Origin: Nephrocerus scutellatus
Taxonomy: Eukaryota > Arthropoda > Insecta > Diptera > Pipunculidae
Length of the DNA stretch: 64,000 nt
Direction of reading: 5' to 3'
Assembly: GCA_947095585.1 (NCBI GenBank)
Contig: OX352763.1
Location: forward strand, 30,119,462-30,183,461
This document shows, piece by piece, positions 1 through 13,405 of this stretch. The notes beneath the pieces are model-generated. The model was not told where the DNA came from and ran no database searches. It saw only the letters and a program-made list of their open reading frames with translations. A program made the translations under genes and the position numbers. Every line of letters starts with the position of its first letter. Within the stretch, counting starts at the first letter, position 1.

Positions 1-1132
1 TGTTTCTTGTGTGCTGTGTTGGAGTACATTCCCCTTTTGTTTGGTTCGAGAGTGTAGCTTCTGACTTTGCGACCAAACACACGAGAGTAGTTGGCTTCGT
101 GTTGCGAGTTGCGACTGCTGATGTAGCTTTTATGTTTCTTTCCACTGCCTGTGTTTCTTTTCATTTCTGTTCACCCAAACACTGTTGACAAGGAGCGCAG
201 TTCTTTGCTTGCTGTGCATTTGTAAAAAAACTGGTTCTCTTTTGATTTTTGTGTACGGAAATATAATTACGTGTTTTGCGATTAGGAACGGTTACTGTGC
301 AGACGCAGATCGTTGCAATAAATAAACTTAAGTGAGTAAAACAGAGAGTCAGTAAAAAGCTATATAAAAACGTAAACATTTTTATGTATTGTCAACTTGT
401 TTTAGGATGTAGGACTGACTATGGAAACATAAAATTTTTCATTCATTTGCATGTTGGTTATTTATTTTTAATTATGGATGGAAGCTATTGTGTTATGAAA
501 AGAATGCATTGAATGAAAAGTATCGTTGAGAGTTGCCTAAACGAACAGAAATACGAGTAAATTATGTGTGCTAAAATATTATTATTATTAATTGCATGGT
601 AACGTATAACGACGACCAAATGGGGAAAACATCTCTGTAATACGTAAGAAAAAAAGAAGAGGTGATAACGATTAATAAATATGAAACAAGGAATTTATTT
701 GAATGCTTGAGCCTAATTAACTCTGGAACGCCTTGACAAATTTCAAGCAAACTTTGTATACATTACATATGACCATACCACCTGGAATCAAGTACGCTGG
801 GTTGGTGGTTACACATTTTTTTGGTGTGATATTAGTGTCGATTCCATAGTTTTCGAATTTCACTGAGGTGAATAGTGTTGATAGGACACCCCTTTTGTGA
901 TGGGTCGATAGGTTATGAGGTGAAATGACCGATGTCGACTCTATAGCGTCAAATTTTACATCCGTGCAACAACGGGAACTCAACTAGTGATTAATAAAAA
1001 AAGTTTAAAGATGTCTTAAATAAATTTATTATTAATATCGGAGGATAATATGAAAGTCAGTAATAAAATATAATCAATATAAAAAAAACTTATGTAAGAG
1101 TGTACATGTTTTTTTTTTTGCAAACATATATG
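1..1132. other. Non-coding flank upstream of Tlk
   Basis: AT-rich sequence with no open frame that resembles a protein. It lies upstream of the first Tlk coding exon and could hold promoter, 5' untranslated exon or intron sequence, but I see no element that fixes a transcription start. Poly-A/T runs and short AT repeats are the only visible structure. Confidence 0.4.
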
Positions 1133-2525
1133 TACACTGCGGTTCACTATATTAGAAGCACATCATTTTGGGAGATAGAATTGATATTTCTTAAGTATGT
1201 CAGAAAAGAAAAAACAAATGATCAAAAAACTAAGAGAAGTTAGTGGTTAATACAAAATTAAATATTCAGAACAAGTACGGCACATTACAGACCTTTTTGT
1301 CAAATGATTCAGAATGGCATGCATTTAAATCAGTTCATAAGATTAGAAGAATCTTAAAAATGAATGAAAAATTTAATTTTTATTTTGGATTTTTTTGCAA
1401 AAGAAAATACTTACATTTTGTTTATTATTAGTACATAATATGATGTAAATACTATAACTACTTTTTTTTATCCAGTTGCCTTTATAATTTCTGTATTTTT
1501 TGTGAAAAAATGAACTTTGGTTTTTCCTCTTTTACCAAGGAAATCTACTTAATGCGGTCATTTCACTTTTGTATTGCGATTAGGTGGGTTATCTATCTGC
1601 TTTTGAGGTCGGGCCTATTTTACAGATGAACCTTTATTCATACTACAGATAAAATTTTTAGTAATGAGTACCTTTCTTCAAAATAACCTCAAAAATCCGA
1701 TCATTAATGGAGTTGTAAAATGAGGCAAGGTAATGAAATATCATTTCAGGCAATTTTGACAGCATCGATCAGCGCTTCGTTATCATCGTATTGTTTTCCA
1801 TTTTTTATGTGAGCCAGGTCCGGAAATTTTCAATAGTGTTAAGTTCTGGCAAAAATTGTGGTAAAAGTTTGACTTTTTCACTGGCAACAGAAAGATTTTG
1901 AAATGAAAAGAAAAGGATTTAGGAAAATCTGATTCCAACAACGCTTTGTAGCTATTTCCTCTAATTTTTTAGCTTTGTATCAATAAGTCGTTAGTGCCAT
2001 AATAAGAGATTCCAGCCAAAAAAGAGCTCCTCTTTTCTTAATGTGATGCCATTAATGCCAAGTAATGGAGTTAAATCTCATACTAGGCAAGTTTAACGGC
2101 ATTGATCAGCACTTGTATTGTTTTGCACCTTCGTACACTTTTCGTGTGAACCGGATTTTCGGAAAACCTGATTTCAGCACAGTTCTGACAAATTCAAACA
2201 ATTTATTTTAACCATTCTTTAATAAATAAGGCAAAACCTTCCTTTTTTTTAAAAAAATTATACAAAATAAAATTATAAAAAAAAACTTCACAAACAATGA
2301 ATGTAGTTTGACTGCTTCGAATCTTTCTTATGAACCAATTCAAATGCATGCTATTCTGACTTATTTGGTTAAGAATTTCATAAAACTACCGTTAGCGTCT
2401 TCTCTTAAAATATCGGAAATCACCATTGCATTTAACGTGAACAACTGTTATTTTTATCTCACTGCGGGAGAAAGAACATTTAATTCTTAAAATTGCCTGC
2501 TTCTAATCTAGTAAACCGCAGTGTA
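1133..2525 (-). mobile_element. Degenerate Tc3-like DNA transposon
   Basis: Two terminal inverted repeats of about 26 bp face each other at 1135-1160 and 2498-2523. Both begin CACTGCGGTT and run on to ATTAGAAGC, with two mismatches. Each is bordered by TA, as expected for Tc1/mariner insertion. Inside, on the minus strand, decayed transposase C-terminal coding is readable at about 1880-1650. It contains ELNTIENF (compare the DLNPIEN box with the catalytic Glu of Tc1/Tc3 transposases), then DDNEALIDAVKIA after a frameshift and stops. A second, more decayed copy of the same segment (VLINAVKLA) lies at about 2200-2040. The N-terminal DNA-binding part is not recognisable, so the element cannot make transposase. 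Family assignment rests on the TIR style and the C-terminal motif. Confidence 0.75.
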
Positions 2526-4836
2526 CATATTTGCAAATTAATGCACACGGAAATGAATGCTATTCGACCGTCGCTATGCCTAAACGGAAATAAGCGAGAA
2601 AGAGATCAAAACAACGACACTTTATTATCCCATCTTAAAATTTTGTGTGGTATGTTTTGCTTGCTAACTTTTTCGCTACGTCATCGTTTTTCTACTGTCT
2701 ATTGTCATCATTCTCTTTTACTCGCCCAGCATAAGTAGGTAACTTAAAATGTTCAAAAAATTCACAATAGTTGTATTTGATTTATACCGATAAGGTAGTT
2801 CATAGTAAATGTACTAGAGAAGTGTGCTAAAGTGACTATGACTGTAAAAACAAACAAAACTATATATGAGAGACAAGCAGAGATTGATATTTGTTGAATT
2901 GAATACGTATTGTTGCACGACAAGGGTTGGTTATCTCTCTCTTTTCTACTGCAATTTTCTTTATCGGTTATTGGCATTCGCAGAACTTTAACTCACAATG
3001 TGGCGATTAAAATTCTTATGGATTTAAATCGGCCTATTATGTCGCATGTTGATGTTGATAAAAAAAAACACTATGTATGAACTTTTTTCCATGGAAATTA
3101 ACGTGGATTTTCGCCATTTTGAGAAAAGTCGATTTGATGCAAATTTTATGAATTTTTATTGTGGTGCCTATATTGTTGGCTTTGTCTTACACCTAACACC
3201 ACATAATTAGGTGAAAATAATTGCTATTTTAATTAAAAGCTAGCTAGAAAAGAGATTTTTATTTCTTTTAAACACATGAATAATAGTTTTGTTGGTTTAT
3301 AATGCTCAACGTAGAAAACATCAGCCATATTTATTTTAAATCGTCTCGACGACTTTTTCTATCGTCGATTCCAATACGAATCGCGATACTCGAATTAAAA
3401 TTTAAAAATTTCTTACTCGGTGGTGGTATGGTACTGACTTGATACTTGACCGGTAAGAAAGAGCTCTCTGTCTTCTACATTCTACTCCATTTATGATGTG
3501 TGTTTATCTTACCTTTATCTCTCTTGTGTGAGCATAGAAGAGCAGTGCAGCATTTGTCTCATTTTCGTGTACATTAAATTTTGTTCATCCTCCTTTACTT
3601 TACTTACCTATTTGAAGTGTGTAGTTTTAAGTGAAAAACAATTTCATTAATTTTCAATAATTTTCTTAAGTCAATATATATAAAGAAAATCTTTTTTGCA
3701 AATGGCCGGTTAAATTGTAAGTTTGCAGTGATAGGGGAATAGTGTTGATAGTGTTTTGTGTAGTGTCTAGTGTGTCGCGTGTGTGTATGTGTATTGAATT
3801 GGAAATGTTCGGCTTTGCGGCAGTTCACAAAAAATTGATTTGTTACATTTTTTTTTTGCAAATGGACACCTTTCATATTGCAATGAGAATGATTTAGGTA
3901 TTTTTTTTTGTCTTCTATCAAATAATCAATTTAATTAAATTTTGTGCTAGATTTTAGCAAATTGTTATTTGGAACAGTGAGGAGAAACGTTGTTTTCCTA
4001 CTTTCTTTCTAACTGAAAAAGTTATCAATTGTTTATATTGTTAATTTTCGTGGTAATAATTCAACTTGAAAAATTAATTTACATATTATTAATATTAGTT
4101 TTGTGATAAAAACATAATTTAAGTCCAATTAAATGTAATATATGTGAAAATTGAGACTAAATTAAATGGATACAACTATGAGTGGCCATTTTTGTTTTTG
4201 CTGCTTTGACATTTTTCTTTGAAGTTTTAATTAGAACTATAGTTTTGGGTTGGGGATTATGGGGTTATTTGTTATCCATGTAATGTAAATGAATTTATTA
4301 TGAAGAACACATACAAGTTTAACAGAGATTTGAATAAAATTTATATTATATTTTTCAAATCGACATTGTGAGTTCAATTGATAAGTAGGAATATAATTTT
4401 ATTTTTTCCACAGCGCTTCGCTAAGTGCTGAAGTGGTTATAGCTGTTGAGTGATGATTTCTTAGGGAGGCTCTCACGATAGAAAAAAATAAGACAGGATT
4501 GTATGAATATCCAACATAAGCACAATTTTTTCTTTCTCAAAACCAAAATCCATACAATTATTGTGATAATTAAAGAAATTCAAGTTTCCTTTCGATCTGA
4601 TTTTATTATTATTTCATTGTTGATATTAGTCATACTATATTATTACACTTTGTCCTCAGATTGTATTGATTGAAATAAAATGGAAATTAATCTCTGAAGT
4701 CTAAAAACTTGTACAACCCCTATCAAAGTCACAACTTCCTTCTCTTATGTTTTCTCCTTTTAAGTTCTAAATAGACTTTTTTACCAAAACTTTGTTTATT
4801 AACCCTATTTCCGCTTGTTTTTGTTTGTATTTCCAG
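2526..4836. other. Non-coding region preceding the first Tlk coding exon
   Basis: AT-rich with no credible coding frame. It ends in a good 3' splice site: a pyrimidine-rich tract and TTTCCAG at 4830-4836, directly before the Tlk ATG. At least one upstream 5' untranslated exon therefore probably lies here or further 5'. I cannot place its donor. Confidence 0.45.
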
Positions 4837-7800
4837 ATGTCCGCCGGCGCCCAATTGCAGATGGCACCCCAGACGACGTCGACCATAAGCCATCATCAGC
4901 ATCACCAGCATCATTTTTCAACGCACCACAATCAGCCACAGCCGCAGCAGCAGCCTCAACAGCAGCACCACCCACAACAGATTTCACAGCAGCAGCAACA
5001 GCAACAACATCACCAACCGCAATCAGCCGCGCCACAACATCTACAGGCGGCGCAGCAACACCAGCAGCTCCAACTTCATCATCAACAGCAGCAGCAGCAA
5101 CAACAGCAGCAACATCAACAGCATCAGCATCAACTACAACTACATCATACATTATCCAATCATCACCATCAGATAGGTGGTCACAGCAGTAATCCTGACT
5201 CAAATATGAGCACTGGTTCCTCTCACAGTGAAAAGGATGTAACTGACATGTTGGGTGGAGGAGGAAATATAGTTAATAATATTACCGGCAGTAATAACAA
5301 TGGTGGTCTGATGAATAATTCCGGACCAGAAAGTGGTGTTGTTGTTGTTGGTGGTAGTAGTAGTGTTGTAGGTGGTGGTGTGGTACTACCAGTTGTAGTG
5401 AGCAGCAGTGGCCGAATTCCACGGACGCCTTCTGAAAGGAAACGAAAACGAAAAGCGCCGCCTCCATCGGCCGATGATAGCGGCGGAGGCGGAGGCTGTG
5501 CTATGGGCGTGGGTGGTGGCGGTGGAAGCGGCGGCGGAGGTAATAATTGCAACAAAATTGTTACCAACAACAATCTAAGACTAATTGGTGAATCCTTAAA
5601 TTTAGGTTCAACACAAGATAGAATAGGAAGTTTGCCACAACTTGGTAGTAGCAAGAATTCACGTCTCTCGATGCCACTCAACGATAGCAAAAAAATTAAC
5701 GACTATTTTAATAAGCATACTGTTGCGCAAGCGCAAGCTGCGGCTGTAGCTGCAGCAGCTGCTGCAAATAGTACACTGCGACAACAGCAGCAGCAGCAGC
5801 ATACGGGAACGAAGAGTCCCTCGCCGTCTGCGGTGGCCGTTGCGGCGGTGGCGGCAAGTGTACAACACCAACTAGCTAGCAGCGTTGTCTCCAGCGGTAA
5901 CTATCCCATGTATCCACCTAGTCCACAACAAATGACAGTACCCGCATCAGTGACAAACAACCCTGTGGTGGTTGTGGGTGGTAGCTTAGCGCCTGGCGTC
6001 AACACACCAACTACTGTGCCCGGCGATTTTCACTATGGCAGTAGCAGCAATAACAAGAATCGTCAGACTTCCGCTATGGTTCCTCCGCAATCGCCAATCA
6101 GTGTGATGCCACCGACATGTATTGGCAATAGTAGCGCTTCTGGTTTAGGAGTTGTTGTCAGTAGTTCAAGTTCAATGGTTGTTGGTGGTGGTGTTGTGGG
6201 GCCACCATCACTGCCACTACCACATCCCCAGTCTCAGATTCCTGCGTCATCACAGCAAGTCCAACAACAGCAGCAGCAACAGCAACAATCGGTGGTGGCG
6301 TCACAACAGCAACAAATGGTGATACAACAACAGCTTACGACGCAGTCACAGCAAACGCAACAACAGCAAAATGCCCAAATAGTTGGCGGAGGCCTCGTTG
6401 TAAGTGGTGTAGGTGGCGGTACAGTTGTCTCCGTTCCTGGCCAGCAACAACAGCAAACCATTTCCATTTCACAACAGAATTCCTCCATCGTTCATCCTGC
6501 ACATTCATCACATCCTGTGCTGTCGTCGTCATCGTCGCACCCGCCACAACAACAACAACAATCCACAGCGCTGCATTCGCACCTATCACTGTCTATGCAG
6601 GCCAAATCAACCCAAACGGAACTCTCATATGTAGAGATTCAGGAACGTGATTCAGAAATTGAATCGAGCAAAACAAAACTCGACGAAATGACAAGACTGT
6701 CCGATGAGCAAAAATGTCAGATTATCGCTCATCAAAAACTCATAGATCAGCATAAGTCGCACATCAATAAGTGCATCGATGTTGTCAAGAAGTTGCTTAA
6801 GGAGAAAAGCAATATCGAAAAGAAGGAGGCACGCCAAAAGTGCATGCAGAATCGCCTGCGGTTGGGTCAATTTGTCACGCAACGTGTCGGAGCAACATTC
6901 CAAGAGAATTGGACAGATGGATATGCTTTTCAGGAGCTCAGCAGGCGGCAAGAAGAGATATCCGCTGAGCGTGAGGAAATCGACAGACAAAAGAAAATGT
7001 TAATGAAAAAACGGCCAGCGGAGAGTGGTCGCAAGCGTAATAATAACAATAATAGCAACAGTAATCCCGGTGTCGAGGGTAGTCGCAGCGTCGGCTCCGC
7101 TGATAATATTGGCTCCAGCATTGCTGATCGGTTATCGGGCGATAGCGGTGTTGGCGGCGTCGGCGTTATTGGAAGTGGACGCGGTTTGGCTCGATCGAAT
7201 TCAACGCAAGGACAGGGCTCCCAGCTGTTACACAATGGTGGCGTTGGTTCGGGTGGTGTTGGTGGTGGAGCAGGCGGTGGTTCCGGAAGTGGTGGTGGTG
7301 GCGGCATTGGCTCTGGCGTTGGTGGCCGAGGCGACAACAGCGGTAGTGGTTCAGATACCGCAACGTTCCTAAAACCAGATCCTGTCTCGGGGGCATACAC
7401 CGCACAGGAATACTATGAATGTGATGAAATATTGAAATTAAGACAGAATGCGTTGAAAAAGGAGGACGCCGATCTTCAGCTAGAGATGGAGAAGCTAGAG
7501 CGGGAGCGCAACTTACACATTCGCGAATTGAAGCGGATACTGAATGAGGATCAGGTGCGTTCGTTTGTCTGTTGTCTATTGGTTCGAATTGATTTATTTG
7601 GTTGACTTTAACTGTTTATTTTTTTTATTTATTTATTTGTTCTGCAGTCTCGTTTCAACAACCATCCCGTACTCAATGAACGGTACTTGTTGTTGATGCT
7701 TCTCGGCAAAGGTGGGTTTTCCGAAGTGCATAAGGCTTTCGATTTGAAGGAACAACGATATGTCGCTTGCAAAGTGCATCAGCTAAACAAGGACTGGAAA

Positions 7801-10800
7801 GAAGACAAAAAAGCAAATTATATAAAGTAAGTCACCATTAATATTTTTTTTCTTCAAAGTGAAACTTCTTGGGGAGCGTTGAGGGTAAATTTTTAAGGAA
7901 AAAACAAATAATATAGTAGTAGTAGCACTCTGCGCTGAAATCCCTCAGGATGAAGGAAGATTACACGATATTTGCTGATGACGCAAGCATTACGTACCAT
8001 GGTAAATTAAAGAAAAAATGTAAGGAATTATAAATGACCACTTGAAAATCATCAACAAATTGCTAGAGAGCGATGCCATTCAGGAACCCAACAACATCAT
8101 AAGTGGATGGTATGGGAAGGAATGAGGAAGAAGTACAATGCCGCCGAACTCAGGGGAAACCGAAAGGATGGGACTGCACCGAGGCATTTTGACGAAACAA
8201 TATTCACTGACGGATCCAATATTAAGAATGGAGTTGGTTCATGTATCTTCTCGGAGGTCATACAAGCTGCCCGATTCAGCTAGTATATTTCAGGCAGAGA
8301 ACCCTAGCAATAAGGGAGGCCTGCAGGCACTAAGGCTCAGTAACGCATAAATTGCAAGGGTTGGCATATGTGTTGATAGTCAATATACTATAAGGGCGAT
8401 TCATGCGACCACCATAAACTCGAAACTTGTACAACAGTGGCAATCAGAATTGGCTTCGTTTAGCCAATTCCTGGACATCACCATAGTATGGGTGCTACGA
8501 CGTGGTACAGAAACATAGAGGGAAATGAGTGGGCGGACGAATTGGCTAAGATGGGCGTCGCTATGGACACCTGCTCTATGGAGGAGGTTAGCTGTCAAGG
8601 AACAAATTCTTTCCTTTTTCAATACTAAGTCACAGCAAAGGTGGAGCAGTCTGTTGAATTGCGCCATATCAATCTGTATGTAGTCATCCTATAGCAAAAG
8701 GAAAACCACCAATTTGTTATCTTTGAACCCTGAAGGTATTGTCAGAGTTGTGGCTATCAGCACGGCCCACTGGCAAGTGGGCAGCCAAGCTGTAAAGTTG
8801 GGAATACCGTACAACAACTGCTGCAAAAGTTGCAAATATGAAAATGAGAAAGAAACTCTCATACACTTCCTCTGCAGTTGCCCGGCCCTAGCAGGGTCAA
8901 GAACCCGTACTTTAGGTAAAACTTTAAATTTTAATACAAACGCACCCTAAAACCTATAACTAAAAAATCTCAGTCAATGCTTCCATTTTTATCACGATGA
9001 AGCTCACGAACGAGTAACGTTTGGAAATTATTATAAATTACTACCAAATTTCTGAGTAACTTTAAGAGTGCTCTTCGGTCGTAATAATATTCTCACCAGA
9101 CAGGCTGTGCGTAAATTCGCGTCAACATATTCACTATTAAATCAGCCGTAACTGCTTAACTTTAAAATGAGCCAGGAGCCGTTCACAGGAATTTAAAATC
9201 TCTCAGTCCACATTGTGGCGAATTTTTCCAACGTTTCTGCCATTAGTTGCCGTTTCGTACGGCACACCCACGGCCTTTGCTACTTCGCGGACTATAGTTT
9301 GGCGATCAGCGAGAACCAATTCCTGGACCTTTTCAACGATTTCCTCGTTGAACCAATATCTCATGGTTGTTGTTTTTATTGTCGTAGCAACTCCGTAGTG
9401 GATCCAAGTGATCCAATCCCAAACCTGTTGTTGTGTTGACGATCTTTGGCCCAATGTCTTGATAGGTATTGGGGTCCTTTCGGTGCGTAGAACCAATCAT
9501 CGTGGAAAGGATATCTCATGGTTGTCATAGATGGTGAAGGGTCCCCACTGACAGCATCCAACTTCGCTTTTATTCCTTCGCATGTTTTACCATCCAAAAA
9601 TAAAAAGCTTTTAGTACGGTGTCATTTGACAGAGATGACAGTACGCGACGGTAATGCCAACTTCGCTTAGGAACGCCACGGGTACTTATTGATCGCCCCA
9701 CGTATATGTCAACCACAAAGAGGATAACACTAAGTGAACAATCAAGGAGTTTTATACAAGGATCACAATATTCTGTAGGATATCACATAACACAAGATTA
9801 TATATTGCCTGTATATAAAGGGTGTTTTTTTCGGAGGTTTGTTTTTCCGATAGATGTCGTTTTATTTTATGACAGTTGTTTTGACAGCTCAAAGTGGCAT
9901 TTCTACTCAGTATTGTTTGGCAAATTATTATGAATAGGTTAACTCCAGAACAACGTTTTCAAATCGTGGAAATTTATTTTCAAAATCAGTGTTCAATTAA
10001 AAATGTTTATAGAGCACTTCGTGAATTTTATGGTGCACATAATCGTCCGTCAGAGACCACCATAAAGAACGTAATTACCAAATTTCGGTCTACATTCACT
10101 CTTTTGGATGCCAAGCCACCGACAAGAATGAGAAGAGTTCGTACAGAAGAAAATATTGCTGTCGTTGAGGCCAGTGTCGAAGAAAACGACAATTTATCGA
10201 TTCGTCGTCGTGCTCAGCAAATTGGACTTTGTCCATCGACTTTATGGAAAATTTTACGTAAAGATTTGGGTTTGGTGCCATACAAAATTCAATTGGTGCA
10301 AGAATTAAAGCCACACGAATATCGTTTGCGCCGTGAATTCAGTGATTGGTCGTTAAATCAATTGAACGAAGATCCATTTTTTTACCGTAAAATTCTCTTC
10401 AGTGATGAGGCGCATTTTTTGTTAAATGGATACGTCAACAAACAAAATTGTCGCATTTGGAGCAAAGATAATCCACACGCCGTTCAAGAATTACCAATGC
10501 ATCCTGATAAATGTACTGTTTGGTGCGGTCTATGGGCTGGTGGGATCATCGGTCCATATTTCTTTAAAAATGAGGAAGGACGACGCGTTACCGTGAATGG
10601 AAATCGATACAGAACCATGTTAAATGAGTTTTTGTTGTCAAATCTTGAAGATATGGATATGGATGAAATGTGGTTTCAACAAGATGGTGCCACTTGCCAT
10701 ACAGCACGTGAAACAATCGACTTATTGAAAGAAACTTTCAACGACAACATTATTTCGAGAAATGGTCCGGTGAATTGGCCTCCGCGTTCGTGCGATTTGA

Positions 10801-13372
10801 CGCCACTCGATTACTTTTTGTGGGGATACGTGAAGTCATTGGTTTATGTGGATAAACCTCAATCGATTGACGCTTTGGAAACCAATATTCAACGTGTCAT
10901 TGCTGACATACGCCCTCAAATGCTTGAAAAAGTGCTGGAAAATTGGACCTCCAGAATGACATTTGTGAAAAATAGTCGTGGTAGCCATATGCCATTGTGT
11001 TTAAATGTTAAATGCCAAAAAATTATCTACCAAATAAAAAAAAATTTTGGTCATTTCATAATTTTATATGTGTTTTATTCAAAAAAAAAATCGGCAACCT
11101 CTTAAAAAAACACCCGTTATAATTGAAGAGAAAGACAGAATGTCACGGAATGAAATTTCAAAAAGAAACTGCAACCACGAAAGAGAAATCATATCTACCC
11201 AGCGAATGGATATATTATTTTTGTTGTTTATTTTGTATGCTCATTCAGCCGTCAAAGAAGTTTTACTAATTTTTCTTTTTCAAAATTTCGTTGTTGACTA
11301 AGATTACTTATAAATTTATTAATCTCTCATTGTAACCATCCCAGACATGCTCTACGAGAGTACAACATTCACAAGGCATTGGATCATCCACGTGTCGTCA
11401 AATTGTACGATGTCTTTGAAATCGATGCCAACTCCTTTTGTACAGTGCTCGAGTACTGTGATGGGCATGATTTGGATTTCTATCTGAAGCAGCATAAGAC
11501 GATACCAGAACGGGAGGCACGTTCGATTATTATGCAGGTTGGTTGGTTGTTGTTTGTTAGTAATCATAATTTCTATGTTTCTTATTTTTGTATCCTTGTA
11601 TCCCCACTCAGGTCGTATCTGCCCTTAAATACCTAAATGAGATTAAACCGCCAGTCATTCATTATGATCTGAAACCGGGCAACATTCTGCTAACTGAGGG
11701 GAATGTTTGTGGTGAAATTAAAATCACCGATTTTGGTCTCTCCAAAGTGATGGACGATGAGAATTACAATCCAGATCATGGCATGGATCTGACCTCACAG
11801 GGGGCAGGAACCTATTGGTGAGTATGTGTGGGGAGTGACAGTAAAGTATAATTAAATATTAATGAAGTGTGGTGTTGTGTTTTGGTTTTGATATTTCTGA
11901 ATTGTTGTTTTTTGTTTGTATGCTTGTTTCTTATAGGGTGGGTTTGATTTTATATGTTTGTAGATAGATTTTCATAAAAAATTCAGTGTTTTTTTATATT
12001 TGTAGTAGTGATTTTTTTTCTATTAATTATTGCATGTAATACTTGGTTTTTTTGAATTTTAATGTTAATCTCCAATGATATTAGAAATATGTGTCCAATG
12101 ATAATGAGAAATCTTAAAGCCAGTGTTTGGTTAATGCATTTTTTGTGAATACTTTACATCTGTTTCCTTTTGTTTTAAGTGAAATTTGTTGTTTTTATAA
12201 TGAAAACTGAACAAAAATTGTTTATAAATCCCAATGAGTATCGTTGTCATAATCGACACTACCTCTGACATTCTCAGTGCTAAGAGGCGCTGAGGTTTAC
12301 GCTCCGTTAATTCTCGGATATGATATTTTCACTCAAATAAATAGAACATTTTTGACAGATGTAGTTGTTTGCTTCTTTAAACACGGGACATGGTCGACTA
12401 CTATGGAGCATTTAGGTGAAAAAAGAAGAAAAGAAAAAAACACAGCAGATCATTTTTTTGGTCAGACAGATCAGAGAAAAAAATTTCCGGATTTATCGGA
12501 TATCTTGGGAGTCGGATTTTTTAGATTTCTCCAAATATCGAGTAAAAACACGGCCATTGTCGCGACGATAAAAACATCTTACTCGATCTATTCTTTTAAT
12601 GTAAATTGTTCTAATAAAATTATAAATACTTAGTTTTAATCAAATTTACATAAAATCGAATGTTTGCTTAAAGTATGATTTGTATTTATCCCTAAAATAA
12701 CTAAGCATTTAATTTTGTCGCCCGTCGTCGCCGCCGGTGGGTGTGTTTCATCCTTAACGCAATCTCTCTTTTTGATCATTTCATTTTGCTGCTGTCACCT
12801 GTCAGTCGAAATATTCAAAAAATGCATTACAAATGGCAAACTAGAAAGTAGTTTCTTCATTCTTTCTTTTTCCTAATTAGACGTAGAAGTCGATTTTTAT
12901 TTTCTTTTTATAATAATTGTAATTCCAATTGAATTCTAATTTATTTTTGTTTTTCAGGTATTTGCCACCCGAATGCTTTGTCGTTGGTAAAAATCCGCCA
13001 AAAATCTCATCAAAAGTTGACGTCTGGAGTGTCGGTGTGATATTCTATCAGTGTTTGTATGGTAAGAAACCATTTGGCCATAATCAATCGCAAGCCACAA
13101 TCCTAGAAGAGAATACAATACTGAAAGCGACAGAAGTTCAATTTTCAAACAAACCGACTGTTTCCAATGAGGCAAAGGTAAGATAGAAATACGAGTGCTG
13201 CTGTGCTGCAAATTTGAATTTTTCTTTGAATTTTTCTTTTCTTCCACAAACAGAGTTTTATTCGTGGTTGTCTTGCATATCGCAAGGAAGATCGCATGGA
13301 TGTTTTCTCACTAGCGCGGCATGAATACATTCAGCCACCAATTCCAAAGCATGGACGTGGCCAATCGCTAAC

Positions 13373-13405
<33 letters not shown>

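Noticed and set aside
6930..7400. Long Pro/Leu-rich open frame on the minus strand
   Set aside because: Mirror of the Gly/Ser-rich Tlk coding sequence. No independent support. The same applies to minus-strand frames at 4805-5203 and 5223-5690.
12277..12633. 118-residue open frame in a Tlk intron
   Set aside because: Lies wholly inside an intron defined by good splice sites. No family resemblance.
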